This document shows, piece after piece, positions 35,511 through 48,900 of a stretch of DNA of 64,000 nt. The stretch covers positions 8,692,501 to 8,756,500 of the forward strand of contig OX365944.1 of assembly GCA_947247005.1 (NCBI GenBank). Direction: 5' to 3'. The stretch is from Spisula solida. Taxonomy: Eukaryota; Mollusca; Bivalvia; Venerida; Mactridae. How positions within the stretch are numbered: position 1 is the first letter of the stretch; each line of letters starts with the position of its first letter. The notes under the pieces are model-generated. The model was given only the letters and a program-made list of their open reading frames with translations, ran no database searches and had not been told where the DNA came from. The translations under genes and the position numbers were made by a program.

Positions 35511-36088
35511 CATATATTACATACACACACTTGACACAACGAACGCTAGAATCACGGACGTAATTTCTGGCTTTTGGCGTTCAGCACTACCAAGATTTTC
35601 ACGCTTGTAAACGTGAATTTTGCCTTGAAACAGATTGGATGCTTAAAAAACGGACCTCGCTGGTCATCCTTTCAGTTAGTGGAACGTAATAATTTACCTC
35701 ACATGCCAAATTGACATCACACCCTTTCTCTAGATCGATAATTTAAAAAAAGTATACGAAATTCGTCTTGGTCAATTTTTCCAATATATTTAGTATTCCT
35801 CTAACCTTTCGACCTCAACAGATTTCGAAGCGATCGTTTGATTGGTAGACTGGATGTCACGTCATCAAGAGATGTTCAATCGTGAAAGCCCGGCCATTGT
35901 CGTTTGTTTCCGGTGTATATACTGAACGGCAGAAAAATCGCGATTCTGGCCTATGTTGTGTAAAAGGTGTGTATTTGAGGACTGAAGTGTTGATATATCC
36001 CGAAAGTAAAATATCTTTGCTACACGCTGATACCCGTAATATAGCATTTGGATGACTAAATAAAACAAGACTACGTTCAATAAACGCT
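35511..36088. other. Stretch without recognised genes
   Basis: No coding, RNA or repeat signal was supported outside the right inverted-repeat arm up to the next element. Confidence 0.4.
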
Positions 36089-36372
36089 TATGCCCCCTGT
36101 GGAAGCCTTGTCCATAAATAAGTCTAAGTCCAAAATTAGGTCAAGGTGAAGGTCAAAATGGGGTCAGGTGATACAGGTGTGTGGAGAGTGTTCATATACA
36201 ACATCCATGCAAGTTTGGAAGCTTTGCAGCCAGCCATAATGATGCTAGAAGAAACGGTCAATTTGGGTTAACCAGGACGGACGGACGGACGGACGAACGG
36301 ACGAACGGACGAACGGACGGACGGACAGGTGCATCACTATATGCCTCCCGATCTATCGATACGGGGGCATAA
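36089..36372. mobile_element. Short molluscan-type repeat with GGAC/GAAC microsatellite
   Basis: Starts TTATGCCCCCTGTGG, ends CGGGGGCATAA, and has a GGACGGACGGACGGACGAACGG microsatellite-type run (36,271-36,327) before a terminal hairpin (TATGCCTCCCG / CGGGGGCATA). Short AGGTCAAGGTGAAGGTCAAAA phrases precede the run. Layout resembles pearl-related elements with little or no core array. Confidence 0.6.
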
Positions 36373-36617
36373 AAATGCGACAAGTTATGTGACAGGCAGC
36401 CCAATTTCAGTAATTCGCCTTTCTTAATAGTTAAACAATGTGAATGTTGAATTGGCTGGGGGAGTAGTAGGGTACGTGTTAGCTGCCTATGGTCTAGAGC
36501 ATGATATCGCTTAGACCCGCCTCACACTTTGACATCGCTCCGCACCAGTGTATCCGATACCGATCAAGTGAAGGAGACTTGATATGATATTTGAAATTTT
36601 ATCATTTCATGTAAAAT

Positions 36618-36709
36618 ATGGAATGGACTTGGCTGTCCTGGTTTTTTGTCGGAGTTATCATTCTGTGTGGGATCTTCATTATCACTGTATGTTATTGTTG
36701 CTTTACAAA
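36618..36709 (+). pseudogene. Orphan membrane-anchor first exon, relic of a third MIEAP-like copy
   Basis: ATG (in-frame TAA just upstream) opens MEWTWLSWFFVGVIILCGIF, a single hydrophobic helix, and ends in phase 2 at a GTAAGT donor. It is paralogous to the first exon of copy B at 42,914-43,005 (about 19 of 31 residues shared), and the intron that follows is also related (ACTTTATACAA..GTGATTTATCGAAA; later ATGCCCCTTTTTACAATTATTTAGAT at about 37,785). No matching downstream exons were found before copy B, so it looks like an old truncated copy. It could still serve as an alternative first exon for the gene at 42,914. Confidence 0.6.
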
Positions 36710-37950
36710 GTAAGTATACTTTATACAATGTGATTTATCGAAATGAAAAGTAGAATAATGTGTAAAATGAATATGATAATATGCGAACTGTATGATTTAA
36801 AACGTCCTTTGTTATCTAAATTGTGTCAATAACTTACTAGTTATACTTTCCACGTGATACGAACTTCATTCTCGTGGTGTGATATCAGCGAGTGCGTAAT
36901 GTAGGTTTCAGAGCATTGAGCTAAAATAACCAACCAAGATATTGTGAAACACCCTGCATGTAGGCCACAGGTTACTGTATCATTGATAGAGAGTAAAAAA
37001 ATATATATTTGTAAAATTTATGGTATCTTCGAAAGGTCCATTTGCTGTATGTGAACAAAAATATTATTATGCATTTGAAAGCATGTTTAAGTCTACATTC
37101 AAGCGATATAATTCATCGTTTCAACTTTGATTTCAACTGTCGATGGCGTAAAATGCTGTAGGGACGGCAATGGTGGTTTATAACGAGTCCGAGCGGGTTT
37201 TAACGGTCTTTTTCGGCTTACCTGGCTAGTAGTACGATAGGAATTAACTATTAGAACCACAGAAAACTCCGAACACTTCCAAATGTGGTCTCCAGCTTCG
37301 GCCTCTTTATGCCTTGATCACCAAAACGAAGCCAGGTAAGAGTCAGAATGTCCGGCAATTGTAACAGACATCGCGATTGGTTAAGGCCTTTCAAAAAGCG
37401 GTTAGGATTTCTGTCGGGTGCCACGGGCGCGGCCATTTTTGTTGTTGTGGTTACAATGTTAGCTTTTAAAAAAGCTAGAAGTGGCTCGGTTCGTATACCT
37501 CTGTCTCTTATTTTCGTGTCTTCTCCTGAATTCCGTGCTTGGATTAATTAAGCCCATACACATGCTTTACATTGTTATTATAGTAAAATTACCCAAAATA
37601 ATAGTCACGCATAGTCGGGTGTGTAGCATCCGGATGTATCGAGTTTTTATCAGTGCTGCAAGTCAGTAATGTCTCAGGGACGGTATACAAATGTATAGGG
37701 TCCACATGAATTTCACCTAGGCCCGAAAAAAAGCTTGGTAGCGGAAAGGATATACGCATTCAATACATGTATGCCAAATAATATGCCCCTTTTTACAATT
37801 ATTTAGATCACGCACGTTAAATAAAACTTCGTGGTTTAAACCACAGTAGTTTCTACCGTTATTATACAAATTATACCAATTCCAATCAAAGAAAACACGT
37901 AGTGCCGTCAACGTAAAATGTCGCCTGGTATATTAACCTCTTAATTAATA
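36710..37950 (+). other. Intron-like sequence of the orphan MIEAP-like copy
   Basis: Contains patches related to copy B intron 1. At 36,960-37,050 a repeat reads CCACAGGTTACTGTATCATTGATA, which recurs in direct and inverted form in transporter intron 4 (58,140 and 58,680). Confidence 0.5.
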
Positions 37951-38596
37951 AGTTGGTATTTTTTAACCAACTACCGGGTATACGTATGTTCTTTTAGTTG
38001 CATGTATAGAGTCGTAATGGAGAACAAGAAAATGTTATTCTTAGCCAATTGCAGTTCATTTCTTTCGTACCCTGACTTGTCCGTACTTTCACAATGTTTA
38101 TAAAGCCTTAGTTGATACAGTTTGTTGCTATTTTAATCAGTAGCAATATGTAGTAAGTAACGATGATTAGGACGGTATAGTATGCACATATGAGTAATTT
38201 CCTTTTTGAACGTTTCTATTGTGACTTTACAAATCATAAGCTTATCAATAAAGACTACACAACTTGGATTCAAACGAGATAGAAAAAGTCGCCCGATGCG
38301 TCGAACTATATCTGGTCCTGATACTAGTATACCCATGCCACAATCAAACGATTATATCTTCCTAATGAGTTAAACCGAAGTCGATACTCGCTAAGTTACT
38401 TTCCTTTAGTTTGCGCACAAAGTCAGAGACGTTACTAAGAAAGAACGAGCTTGTTGTAAGAGAAAGCTACCACAATGTACAGAAGACAACGAAAAGACGC
38501 AAAGTTTGCCGAATGTCATCAAAAGATGCGAAGGTCATTTTATGCTTTGGGTGCTTCAAGCGAAGGATGCCTTACTTATTTATTATTCAGTTCTCT
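37951..38596. other. Stretch without recognised genes
   Basis: Small open frames only; no domain, repeat or RNA signal could be supported. Confidence 0.4.
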
Positions 38597-39480
38597 TCAT
38601 TGATTCCGTTTTTCCTCAGGTTCGGCCTCTACTGTTCTTCGCCTTGCGGTTTTCAGTCTTGTTCTCGGTCTCTTAATGCCACGAGGTATCAATTGAGACG
38701 CTTGAAGCATATACATTTCCCACTGCGTATGTCTTTGTCTAGGGGATGAACTCCCAATATGGATTTGGGAGGCATCGTAAACAGGTTGCTCGTGGTCTAG
38801 GGGAAGTATATGGGAGGTCATCAGACAAGTTGTGACATCAGGAGGAATCATGATGATCAAGGAGTATCGGGGTGCATTGCAAAAACTCTCGATGTGCTCG
38901 AGACGTTATGCGTCAAATCCTCTTCCTCGGGGATGTACTTCCGATGGATTTAAGAGCTTAGCAGGCGTCTATGATCCCATTTATCTCAGAGAAGGCATTC
39001 GGTGTCTCGGGTAAGCTTCATGAATGTTTTGGGGAATCTGGAGACATCTTGTGAAAACGCGAGTACATGTACATACGTCAGGGAAATTCAATGCATGCAT
39101 ATTTTTACCCGATGTATTCGATGTCATCTCGGGAATAACCCGGGAAGGCATCCCAGAAGCACACCAGGGACTCGGGAATACCAGTTACCATGTTAACTTA
39201 TGCGCTAGGCATCCCAGTGATATTTGGGACACATTCTCGGTCTCGGGATTACAATTTTGAATGGAAACTTTGGGTATGTCATGAGACATTTTGGGTCATC
39301 GTAAGTAATCGGGTGGGGGTATCGGTAGACATCGGATGACTCCCGAGTTGTCCTGAAGTTATACGTTTGTCCAACTGCCTCGATGATTTACTCCCGATGG
39401 ATATTAGGGACTTCGGGATGTGTTGGGATCAGGTTCTGCAAGAAAATCGGTAGTATCGAGAGACATAGACAAATGTGTAA
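38597..39480 (-). other. GC-richer segment with recurrent TCGGG/CCCGA motifs, possibly decayed coding sequence
   Basis: About a dozen TCGGG or CCCGA occurrences fall within 900 bp, against an AT-rich background. On the minus strand the left part gives an open frame ending in an Arg-rich tail (GIKRPRTRLKTARRRTVEAE) and stop at 38,597. Further right the frame is broken. It may be the remnant of an unknown gene or a degraded repeat; I do not recognise it. Confidence 0.3.
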
Positions 39481-40327
39481 TTCCTTATCTCTGATAAGTT
39501 CGCATCGTATACCTTAGCCCCGACATATGTTCTGGGGAATTGTCCCAGTTACCGGAAGCCTACGTCTGATAATAGTTGAATGAGACAGGTAGAATTTGTC
39601 AAGATATAATATGTTAAAAATATTTGGGCCAAAATATTTTTCAGATTTGTCGTAGGTAGCCGTTGTGGAAACTTGACATGAGTATTTTCATGTTAGCTTA
39701 AATTTGCTTGATATATTCGCAGATTCGCAACTTTGTTGTTTTTGGTTGTACTGTTTAGATTTTCCAAATTTGACGTAATCTATATAATGTTGATCAAAAA
39801 AGGTTCGCTATGTTTGTCTATTAAGTGTGATAATGTTGTCAACCTGATCAATGTATAAGTCTTCAGCAAAGGTCTGAAGTATGACTTGTGTCTCTCTGGT
39901 GTTGATTTGTAGTCAAACCTAGTTTGCATACTTGCTAAAGAAGAGTATGAAGGGTATTAAAATAATTATCGGATGGCATGATATAGATGTTTATAGAATC
40001 ACCATCTGGGACATTCAAATATTCAAGTCTGTATGAAAGTTGTGCCATCAAAGAAAACCAAACTGTGTACTGTACATATAATTCTCAGAACATGTCACCA
40101 AACGACTACGTATCATTGTTGGGTTTCTCTCTTTGACGGGATGTGAAACTATTATTCTGCTTGAAAAGATATGAACTTCTGTTGGATATTAGAAGAGACG
40201 TACATTCAGGTGAGACAGAGAGTTGTACAAACTTGTTAATGACTCCTGTTTGTTAAAGGTCTATAAAACAAGGCTTGAAATACTTCCGCCAAGAAGTTAA
40301 AAAAGAAGTTAAGTTACTAATATTCGA

Positions 40328-40651
40328 GGGCTGCTTTCAGCAGTTCAGCTGTTCAGCCACCCTTTGACATTTTACCTTCCCTGGTCATTGGGCCACCTAA
40401 GGAACCCTGTGTTCGAGTTTCCCTGGGGAGACTACTTCTCTCCTGGTGAGTGTGCAGCCAACATCTATCAGCGGCGCCCAGAACTATCGAACGTGTATAG
40501 ACATCGCCCTAACATCAATTCACACCTTGGTTGAGTGGAGCATGTGGGTTATTCTTGCACAGAGAAATTTGAGCAATGGTCGAGACGGGGATTGAACACG
40601 GGACCTTTCGACCCGAAGCGCGCCTCCCTACCTCTAGGTCACTGCTCCCCC
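40328..40651 (-). mobile_element. tRNA-derived SINE-like repeat
   Basis: On the minus strand a tRNA-like head comes first (GAGGTAGGGAGGCGCGCTT, then GGTCCCGTGTTCAATCCC as B box), followed by a body containing GTGTGAATTGATGTTAGGGC and ending GGGTGGCTGAACAGCTG. A diverged relative lies at 14,482-14,767. The family could not be named. Confidence 0.7.
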
Positions 40652-42913
40652 AGTGATGTGAAGTGATGCGCTCGAACTACACACCGCAAGAGCAAACTAC
40701 CAACCAGGCACTTGTATACGGATACAAGCCGCGATGCATCCATAATGAATACAGACATCACGACGTGATCTACTAAGTCTTCATACTACTTGCATTGAAC
40801 TGAGAAGGTGTTTGTAAATTCACGTGCTAATATATCCACAGTAAATGTTCACAATCAATCTAAGACTAAACAGTGACATTGCAACTTGTCTTATTTGTAC
40901 ATATATACACTATTGTTTCATGAATGGTTTGTGGCGTTTTCTGTATAGATTCATAGTTTAATATTGCCAAGAACGTTATTGTCTTAAGCACTTAAGGGGG
41001 TATATGCACCTTGTGTTTAATGATCAAAGCTCCCACGGACGGGCATTGGTACCTGCTGTTTCTCGGTACTCTGTAGATGTTATAACACGAAAGGCATGCT
41101 TTAACTCTGTATTCATTCTAATTTAAACAAGACATGAATTAAAATATCAATGTGGTGCTGTATGGCAATATAATATATTGTAACAGTATTCATGCTTTAA
41201 AATGAACCATTCCCCACCTATTTTGAGCTTTTACAAAGGAACAAGTAAAAGTGTATGAACAATTTGCAATATCATTTTGATTATCATCATCTTTTTATAT
41301 TCCTAAAGCATAATTTGAACCTAGTTTTATGTTTGTTCTTATTTATCATACTAAACTCGAAAATACTAATTGCAGCTCACGTGTATGCCTACGTTTAGGT
41401 AGCTCATTCCTCCTTAAACGAATGTTGACATATTTTAAATGAATTGGTACATTTCAAAACCAATATAATAGTTGTTACTTGTAATCCCATTTAAATCAAT
41501 GCAAACACAATATTACTTATTTATAATACTGTTGACGCTATTATGTTAGTTTGGGTTCATGTGTCATTTTAACCCCCACCCACTTTAAGCAAACGTGTGC
41601 CCTTAAATCATTGAGAAGGTAAGTGTCAAGTTAACATATCAATAGCTTAGTATCTCACCATTAAATAAGAATCATTTAGGCTTTCAAATAGCAAAAATGA
41701 CGACATTATAACAAATAGATGGTTCACACACGTCGAATTTTTATGAAAAATATTGCTAATTTTGGGTGTTCTCATCAATATTCATGGGTATACAAATGCA
41801 TGAATACTTTTTATTAATAGCCCATTGCATTAGCTTCATTTTGATACCATTTGTAAAATTATTGACCGAAAACTGACAGAGATATAATGATATATTTCGA
41901 GGGAGATATATAAAAAATGCACTCATTTGACCTTTGACCTAATTCTGAGAAAACGAGGCAAAATCACGGATGGCATCCGGCCGTTTCAGATTGCACACAT
42001 ATCAAAGATAACATATAGCTAGGATTCCACATTCTACTCTCCGATGCCATGGCTCGTCATATTTTCTCCGTATGGACTCCCGACTATCCAGCATAAACAA
42101 CAACATCGAGAAAACTATCTTGCTGTTCGATAGAAAAATGGGTGTTCACTAATTAGAGATTGTGTTTTGTTTTGAATATGTATAATTTAATGTTCTTCAA
42201 GCTTGATCAGCATGTGTATACACGTATTTTTTTTATAAAATGTAGATCAAATTTAAATATATCCCCAATGGGGTAAAATAACCAAGTCACTAGGTCAAAT
42301 CACCGACAAACTTTTTGTAAATAAAAGGGGCTGCATTTTGCATGATTTGTGTATGATACTAAATGCGGTTAAATTAATTCACCAAAAAGTGTTATTATTA
42401 TTAAAAAATAACGTATGAAAACACTAGCCTTCGTTTACAACTGTATATGACAATATAAACACCGCATGGTTAACCTGCCGCTAGCTTCAGCTGTAGTCTA
42501 AAACAAATATACTTTTAAATTGATATGCACTAAATCGGACTTGTTTTTAATTGCAAACAAAGGCTAGGATTATCTCCGTTCCGCTATATGTAAGTTTGAC
42601 CAACTGGTTTATGATACAACCGAGTTTGATGCAAACCATAACACCCTCATACGTATCAGTAAGTAATTTAAAAGATACGACGCGTCTCTACCATTAAAAT
42701 CTAACTAACAAGAATTACATTTAACCATAAATGTTTGAACTTTTATTTTTGTACGAGCATAACGGATCAAATTACACTATACGATATAAAGTTATTACCC
42801 AATACACATACTTTAACATAGTGACCTATGATAAACATCACGTGACGAACTACTGTGCGGATCGGATTGTATTGAGAAATCTTACTCAGAGTAAATTTAT
42901 TTTTTCAAGTAAT
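40652..42913. other. Stretch without recognised genes
   Basis: AT-rich sequence with no supported coding, RNA or repeat feature. It lies upstream of the MIEAP-like copy B and would include its promoter. An open frame extends upstream of the chosen start (from 42,731) but is not conserved in the orphan copy. Confidence 0.4.
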
Positions 42914-45900
42914 ATGGAATTTACTTGGTTGGAGTGGTCATTGATTGGAGTTCTCATTCTGTGCATGATTTTCATCATAGCTGTAGGCTATTTTTGCTTT
43001 AGAAAGTAAGTTTACTTTATACAACGTGATTTATCGAAACGAAAAGTAGAAAAATGTAATAATGAGTATGATTTTATATATATATAACAATCACACCACT
43101 AGTATGAAAACAAGTGTATTGTCTATGCACACTTATCACTTGAAAAGAAAAAACAACAAGTTTTTGACAAATCTAAAATAACAAAGGACGTATTTGACAT
43201 TAAATAAATCACATATTACTTCCTTGTTGAATTTCATATCAACGAGTGTATTGGAGTGTTCAGAGATTGAGCTAAAAATAACCAACCTGTTATAAGTTAT
43301 AGTTAGAACATATTAAGTAAATTTTAATGATTAAAAAGGGCGGAGCGATCGAAGCGAAGCGAGTCCTTTTTAGTCATTAAAATTTACTTAATATTGTGAG
43401 GCATGGCCTCAGATGTTTAGAACATCATATTATGGCCTTAGATGATAAGTACAGGCCTCTATTTAGTCTATTTAGCTCCCAATGTTGTTGTGCTATTTTT
43501 AGTAACAATGACTTACATGTACATTTTTAGAGTTTGGAAAGCGCTATTGTCTATATTATGCTATGTCATGCCATAATATTATAGATATACTTAGATATTT
43601 ATTAGATTTAACTATTTACCTTAACAATCAGATGCTAGATCGTTGCTGTATCACAATATTTGACTTTATGTTCGTAGCATTCTGGAAAATGTGACATTTG
43701 TCCGCCATGTTTGTTTTTGGTAGTTGCAACTTCCGGTTAGTATTTAATCTCTAACCTTCAAAGTCAGATCATATTTTATTTAAAGCTAGATTGTAATAAG
43801 TTGGTATTTTCTAGGCATTAGTATGTTTAATTGTTTTATGTATTTTTGGTAATGTTATCTTAGTAATGTTCAGTCTGTTTACCGGCTCTATTGCAAGTTT
43901 TATTCTCTAATCTCATTGCCATGCCAAATTCGTTCTGCATCTCATTAGCAGCGCGTGTATTTCTTCACATTGCCACTGTCCCCAGAGCAGGCCAGACGTG
44001 TTTCTGGAGCTCTCTATTTTTGTTAGTATTTGTTAAGTAACTTTTCATTCAACTTTTATTCTGAATTGCTTCGATTAGATTATTATTTTAGACTTTATTG
44101 AGGTCATTATCTGTAATGTTATTTGACATTTGGCGGTCGTGTAACTTAGGCCTACTTTAAGCAATCTGTCGTCTGTCTGACTCTGGCTTCGAACTATCGT
44201 TATTTTAGTCTTAGTAATTATTTAGTATTTGGTCTGATATCCTCTCTTGTCTTTTTGTTAAGCCCTTTTACCTAATAAATTCACGTTAAGCCGAAAGGAA
44301 CCTTGTCTGTACTCTTTGAATTGATTATTATCTTGGCAATTGTCACGGTCTCGCACAGTTGTTAGCCGCTATCTGGTCTCTTGTAGCCAGTTTAGCCACT
44401 CTCAAGCTGTGATACACGCTACCAGTGTATTTAACCAGTTTTCGACCAGGCTATCGGTCCGAGTTGTTGTTAGACCTACGTCTATACCCTTGAGCATATC
44501 ACATATTGATTGCTGTTGTAGCACCACAGGTGTTTGTGCCCACACATATTTCGCACAAAGGTACTTAGTGCCTTTCAGTACATCTGCACAGTCACTCAGT
44601 GCACGCACATACAGTACACACACACGCACGGGCGTTACAATGTGTTCTAACTAACTTAGAATATAACATTCTGCATTCTGATTGGCCGATAGAAAGTAGC
44701 GCCAACGCATGACGTCAAGTCTGTGAAGAGCAAATTTTAATAATTAAATTTTCATTTAACCGCGAAAATTCGGCGTTTTCATTGGCTAATAATGTAGGTT
44801 ATATTTTAAGGTAACGTTAAGTGTTATTTATTGATTATGTTATTGTTGACAACGTCCTCAGTTTAATTTGAGCACGAGTACACAGGGTTTTGGGCTTTCA
44901 AAACTTATAGCTTAAAGTTATGTTCAATAAGTCATAATTGGGAGTAGTAAGCCTCTCTATACTACCATTGTCCATTTCTTAATGCAACCTGAACCGCTTT
45001 TAGGCTGCTATGTGAATCCGCATTCAAGTAGTTCCAGAAACTGTCAACATTCCCAATACTGCTTCATATGTTTCTCCAAATTTTTAAACTGATTTAATCC
45101 AATCAGCAACATTTGTTCATTCTAAGATCAACAATTATTGTGAAACTGTTCGTTAAAAAGATATTTTTGCAGATCCACCGGGCCGATATCGAACTTGTTT
45201 CGTAATATATAAATGACGTGTTCATCAAATGTCCCGGCTGTATAACTATTTTTAGAAACTTCAGACCAGGGTCACGTGACGGTTTTATCAATGAATCGTA
45301 TATCGTCTGCAAAGTACTGTTATGCAATCATATGGTGTGGCTATACTAGCCCTTTCTATAGATGTCTCACGCTGTTAGGGAAGTGATTACAAGGCGGTAC
45401 TGTAGAATCTGATAAATAGGCGCGTAGTATTATTTTAAAGCCACTTTTTATATACGCATTCAATACACGTATTACATATAAATTAATATGCCCCTTTTTA
45501 CAATTATTTAGATACCCAACATGCCTATATAGTCACATATGCCTATTTTGACATTTAAGACAAGATCGGCAGTAAAGAAAACGAACATTTAAACGTGTAA
45601 AGTCGGTTTAAGCTTTAGTAGCAGCAACCAGATCGCCTCCCAACAGCACTCTCAGTGCTTTGATTCTAATTGTCGCGACATTTCCTGTACGATACTAGTA
45701 TTAATCTGTGCGCATGCAAACATGTGTGCATGCATTGAAGACGTCAAACACCAATTGGATCATTTATATATTTGCTGAAATATTCTTTTCTGAAAATGTA
45801 TTAAACATGGCCAAATCGAGTACAAAAAGGTGATAGAAAATCGGACATTGAATACATCACTCAACTTAACCAGCCGAGCACAGAAAACTTAACACAACAT

Positions 45901-48900
45901 CACATAACAGAACTGGCGAGAAAATGAACTTAACCGCTGGAAGCCCAAGTCCCAACTGCCAGCAATTAACTCCCTAATATGACCCGCCAGTCCTGTCACA
46001 CATTGTTCTCAACATAGATTTTATACTACTTTATACATTTACTACATGTTGTCAATAATTTTTACAGCCGAGTGGTATGGATAACTAGGAAGAATTATGA
46101 AACTTTGGGAGAAACTGGTCCTGAACCATTGGATCAGGGGGAATGGTCACATATGATGTCAGAGGTTATGGCATTGAAGAAACAAATCATATCATTGAAG
46201 GAAGAAGTACAAGAAGAACGCTCGGAGAAAGTGCAGGCATTGACAAGGTCACCAAACATGATTACATCGTCTTATTTTAAACCTGTTTTATTTAACTATT
46301 TATTTAACTTCATTTGTAACGTTACCATGTAATAATCGTCCAATATATTCCCGTTGTGTACACTCTATCGTCCAGTATAGTATTATATTGCCATATTATA
46401 GATCTATCTAAAGATTAGGTAAAAAATGTGACCTCTAGTGACTTCACAATGATTTGACCTTGTGACCTAGTGTTTGACCCCGGATGACCCAATATCGAAC
46501 TTGACCTAGATTATGTTAACATTATGTTAACATAATCATTATGACCAAGTTTAATAAAGATTAGGTCAAAATTGTGACCTCTAGTGACTACACAAGGTTT
46601 TTCTATGATTTGACCTTGTGACCTAGTTTTTTATCTCGGATGACTAAATATCAAACTTGACCTAGATTTTGTTGACAAATTCATTGTGACCAAGTTTCAT
46701 AAAGATTAAGTCAGAATTGTGACCTCTAGTGACTACACAAGGTTGTTCTATGATTTGACCTAGATTTTGTTGACAAATTCATTGTGACCAAGTTTCATAA
46801 AGATTAGGTCAAAATTGTGACCTCTAGTGACTACACAAGGTTTTTCTATGATTTGACCTTGTGACCTAGTTTTTGACCCTGGATGACCCAAAATCGAACT
46901 TGACCTAGATTTTGTTAACATTATCCTTGTAACAAAGTTTCATAAAGATTAGGCTAAATTGTGACCTCTAGTGACTACACAAGGTTTTTCTATGATTTGA
47001 CCTTGTGACCTAGTTTTTGAACCCGAGTGACCCGATATCGAACTTGGTCTAGCTTTTGTTGAGATGATCATTGTGACCAAGTTTCATAATGATTAGGCTA
47101 AAACTGTGACCTCTAGTGTCTACACAAGTAAATTGTGGACGGACGGACGGACGGACGAAGAGTGATCACAAAAGCTCACTCTGTCACTTTGTGACAGGTG
47201 AGCTAAAATAAATAAAAAAAGTTGTTTTACACTGGGGCTATATATTGGGATAGGGCCCTCAGTGATTTTAACTGTTTCATAAATATTGGCCGTCTTCCCT
47301 ATATAATATTGAATTCCTGCCGTCGAATACTATATAATCCCATATTGGACAGAAGGTCACCAGAACGAGGCCAATGTAATACATCATGTCCTGTCCGAGA
47401 CACTTAAATTATGTGTGGTCACAAAAGCTTCCATTAACGTTGTATTCACTCCGAACCCATGTACTTTCCGTCTACAAGCTAACAAACTATCACGGCCCCT
47501 AATGAATTATTCGGGTACAACGTACGAGGGTCGTTTATTTAATAACCGGACGATCGCCATAGCGCTTGATTGAAGCATGCAATATTGTAATAAATGTTCG
47601 TTTAATAAGACGTACACACCCACTTGATAATTCGACAAAACTTGGTATAATTTTATCCAACCGAACACAAACTTTGTTACTATATTAATCCAACTAAGGG
47701 CTACCCGGCCCAACCCAAGTTTTCAGTGAAATGTAGAGTGTTGATATAACAGGGTACGTAGTATAGTTGCCAATTTTCAATTAAAACATCATATAACGGT
47801 ATGGCTACATCTACGTTATGTTATATAACGTTTGATGTCATTTCTGTAATGTTACTGTGCGCGAAGCGCTGGCTACATCTACGTTATGTTATATAACGTT
47901 TGATGTCATTTCTGTACTGTAAATGTGCGTGAAGCGCTGTTTAGTGACTACGGATGAATGGTAAATGTGTGTGCTCGTGTGACTTTATGGCTCAAAAAAC
48001 GATGGTCAAAAAGAGAAAAAGTGTCACATTTTAGGAGCGAAAATGGCGTCTCGTCACAATATTTTGACGTCGACTCGGGCCGACTCGCGTTACTTAATAA
48101 AACACTAATATTATGTAAACCCTTCGTGGCAACAAGTTAAAATTTGTATGTGAATTAAGGAATGGTGTGTATGTATTCCTGTACGTTTTCATTAATATCG
48201 GTCCACTAGTTTTCCAGCAATATCGATCGTCCGGGTATTAAATACTATCAGAAAACCAGCGGGTACCACCTAACCGCCCGGAGAGTTATCACATAGAAGA
48301 AATACAAATATGCCCTAGTATATAGCGCAAGATTGGCGATTGTCATTATGTATTATTTCATTCATCAATCTTCGGGGGACTTTAAAGATGTCTGCACATG
48401 ATGACACCCCAAATACAGTACAACCTCTCCAAATCAGCCCTCTGTAGAACAACAACCTCTCTTATAAAAACACCGTATAAACAGCTGGCATTTACTCAAA
48501 TATTAACCTATATGTGGAGCAACAACTAGTACACAACGTCCAAAAAATGCATCTCCTAAAGGGTGTTGCTGAACAGAGGTTGTACTGTATACATAATAAT
48601 GATATATAAATGTACATTAAATGTTGAGTAGCATTGCGTCGAGTCGAGTCAGAGATGGAAACCCCAATGTAGTTGATCTCAGTAACCAGAATCGTCCAGG
48701 AAAACTAGGAGAACAATATTCTGAACTGTATGATAATGAATGGACAGATGCTTACAATGTCATAGATGAACTAAAGCGATGCACCTCCCCGCAGATTATA
48801 CAGATACTGCTACAGATACTGCTGGTTAGTATAATAACTCTATGATATTGAATGGACAGGTACTTATAATGCCATAGTGGAACTTAAACTGTGCACCTCC

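Noticed and set aside
42731..42913. Upstream extension of the anchor exon to an earlier ATG
   Set aside because: The orphan paralogue has a stop directly before the conserved ATG and no similarity upstream.
44340..44654. 104-residue frame in the LTR-like insert
   Set aside because: Low-complexity Ser/Thr-rich translation with no motif, at the end of a probable non-coding LTR.
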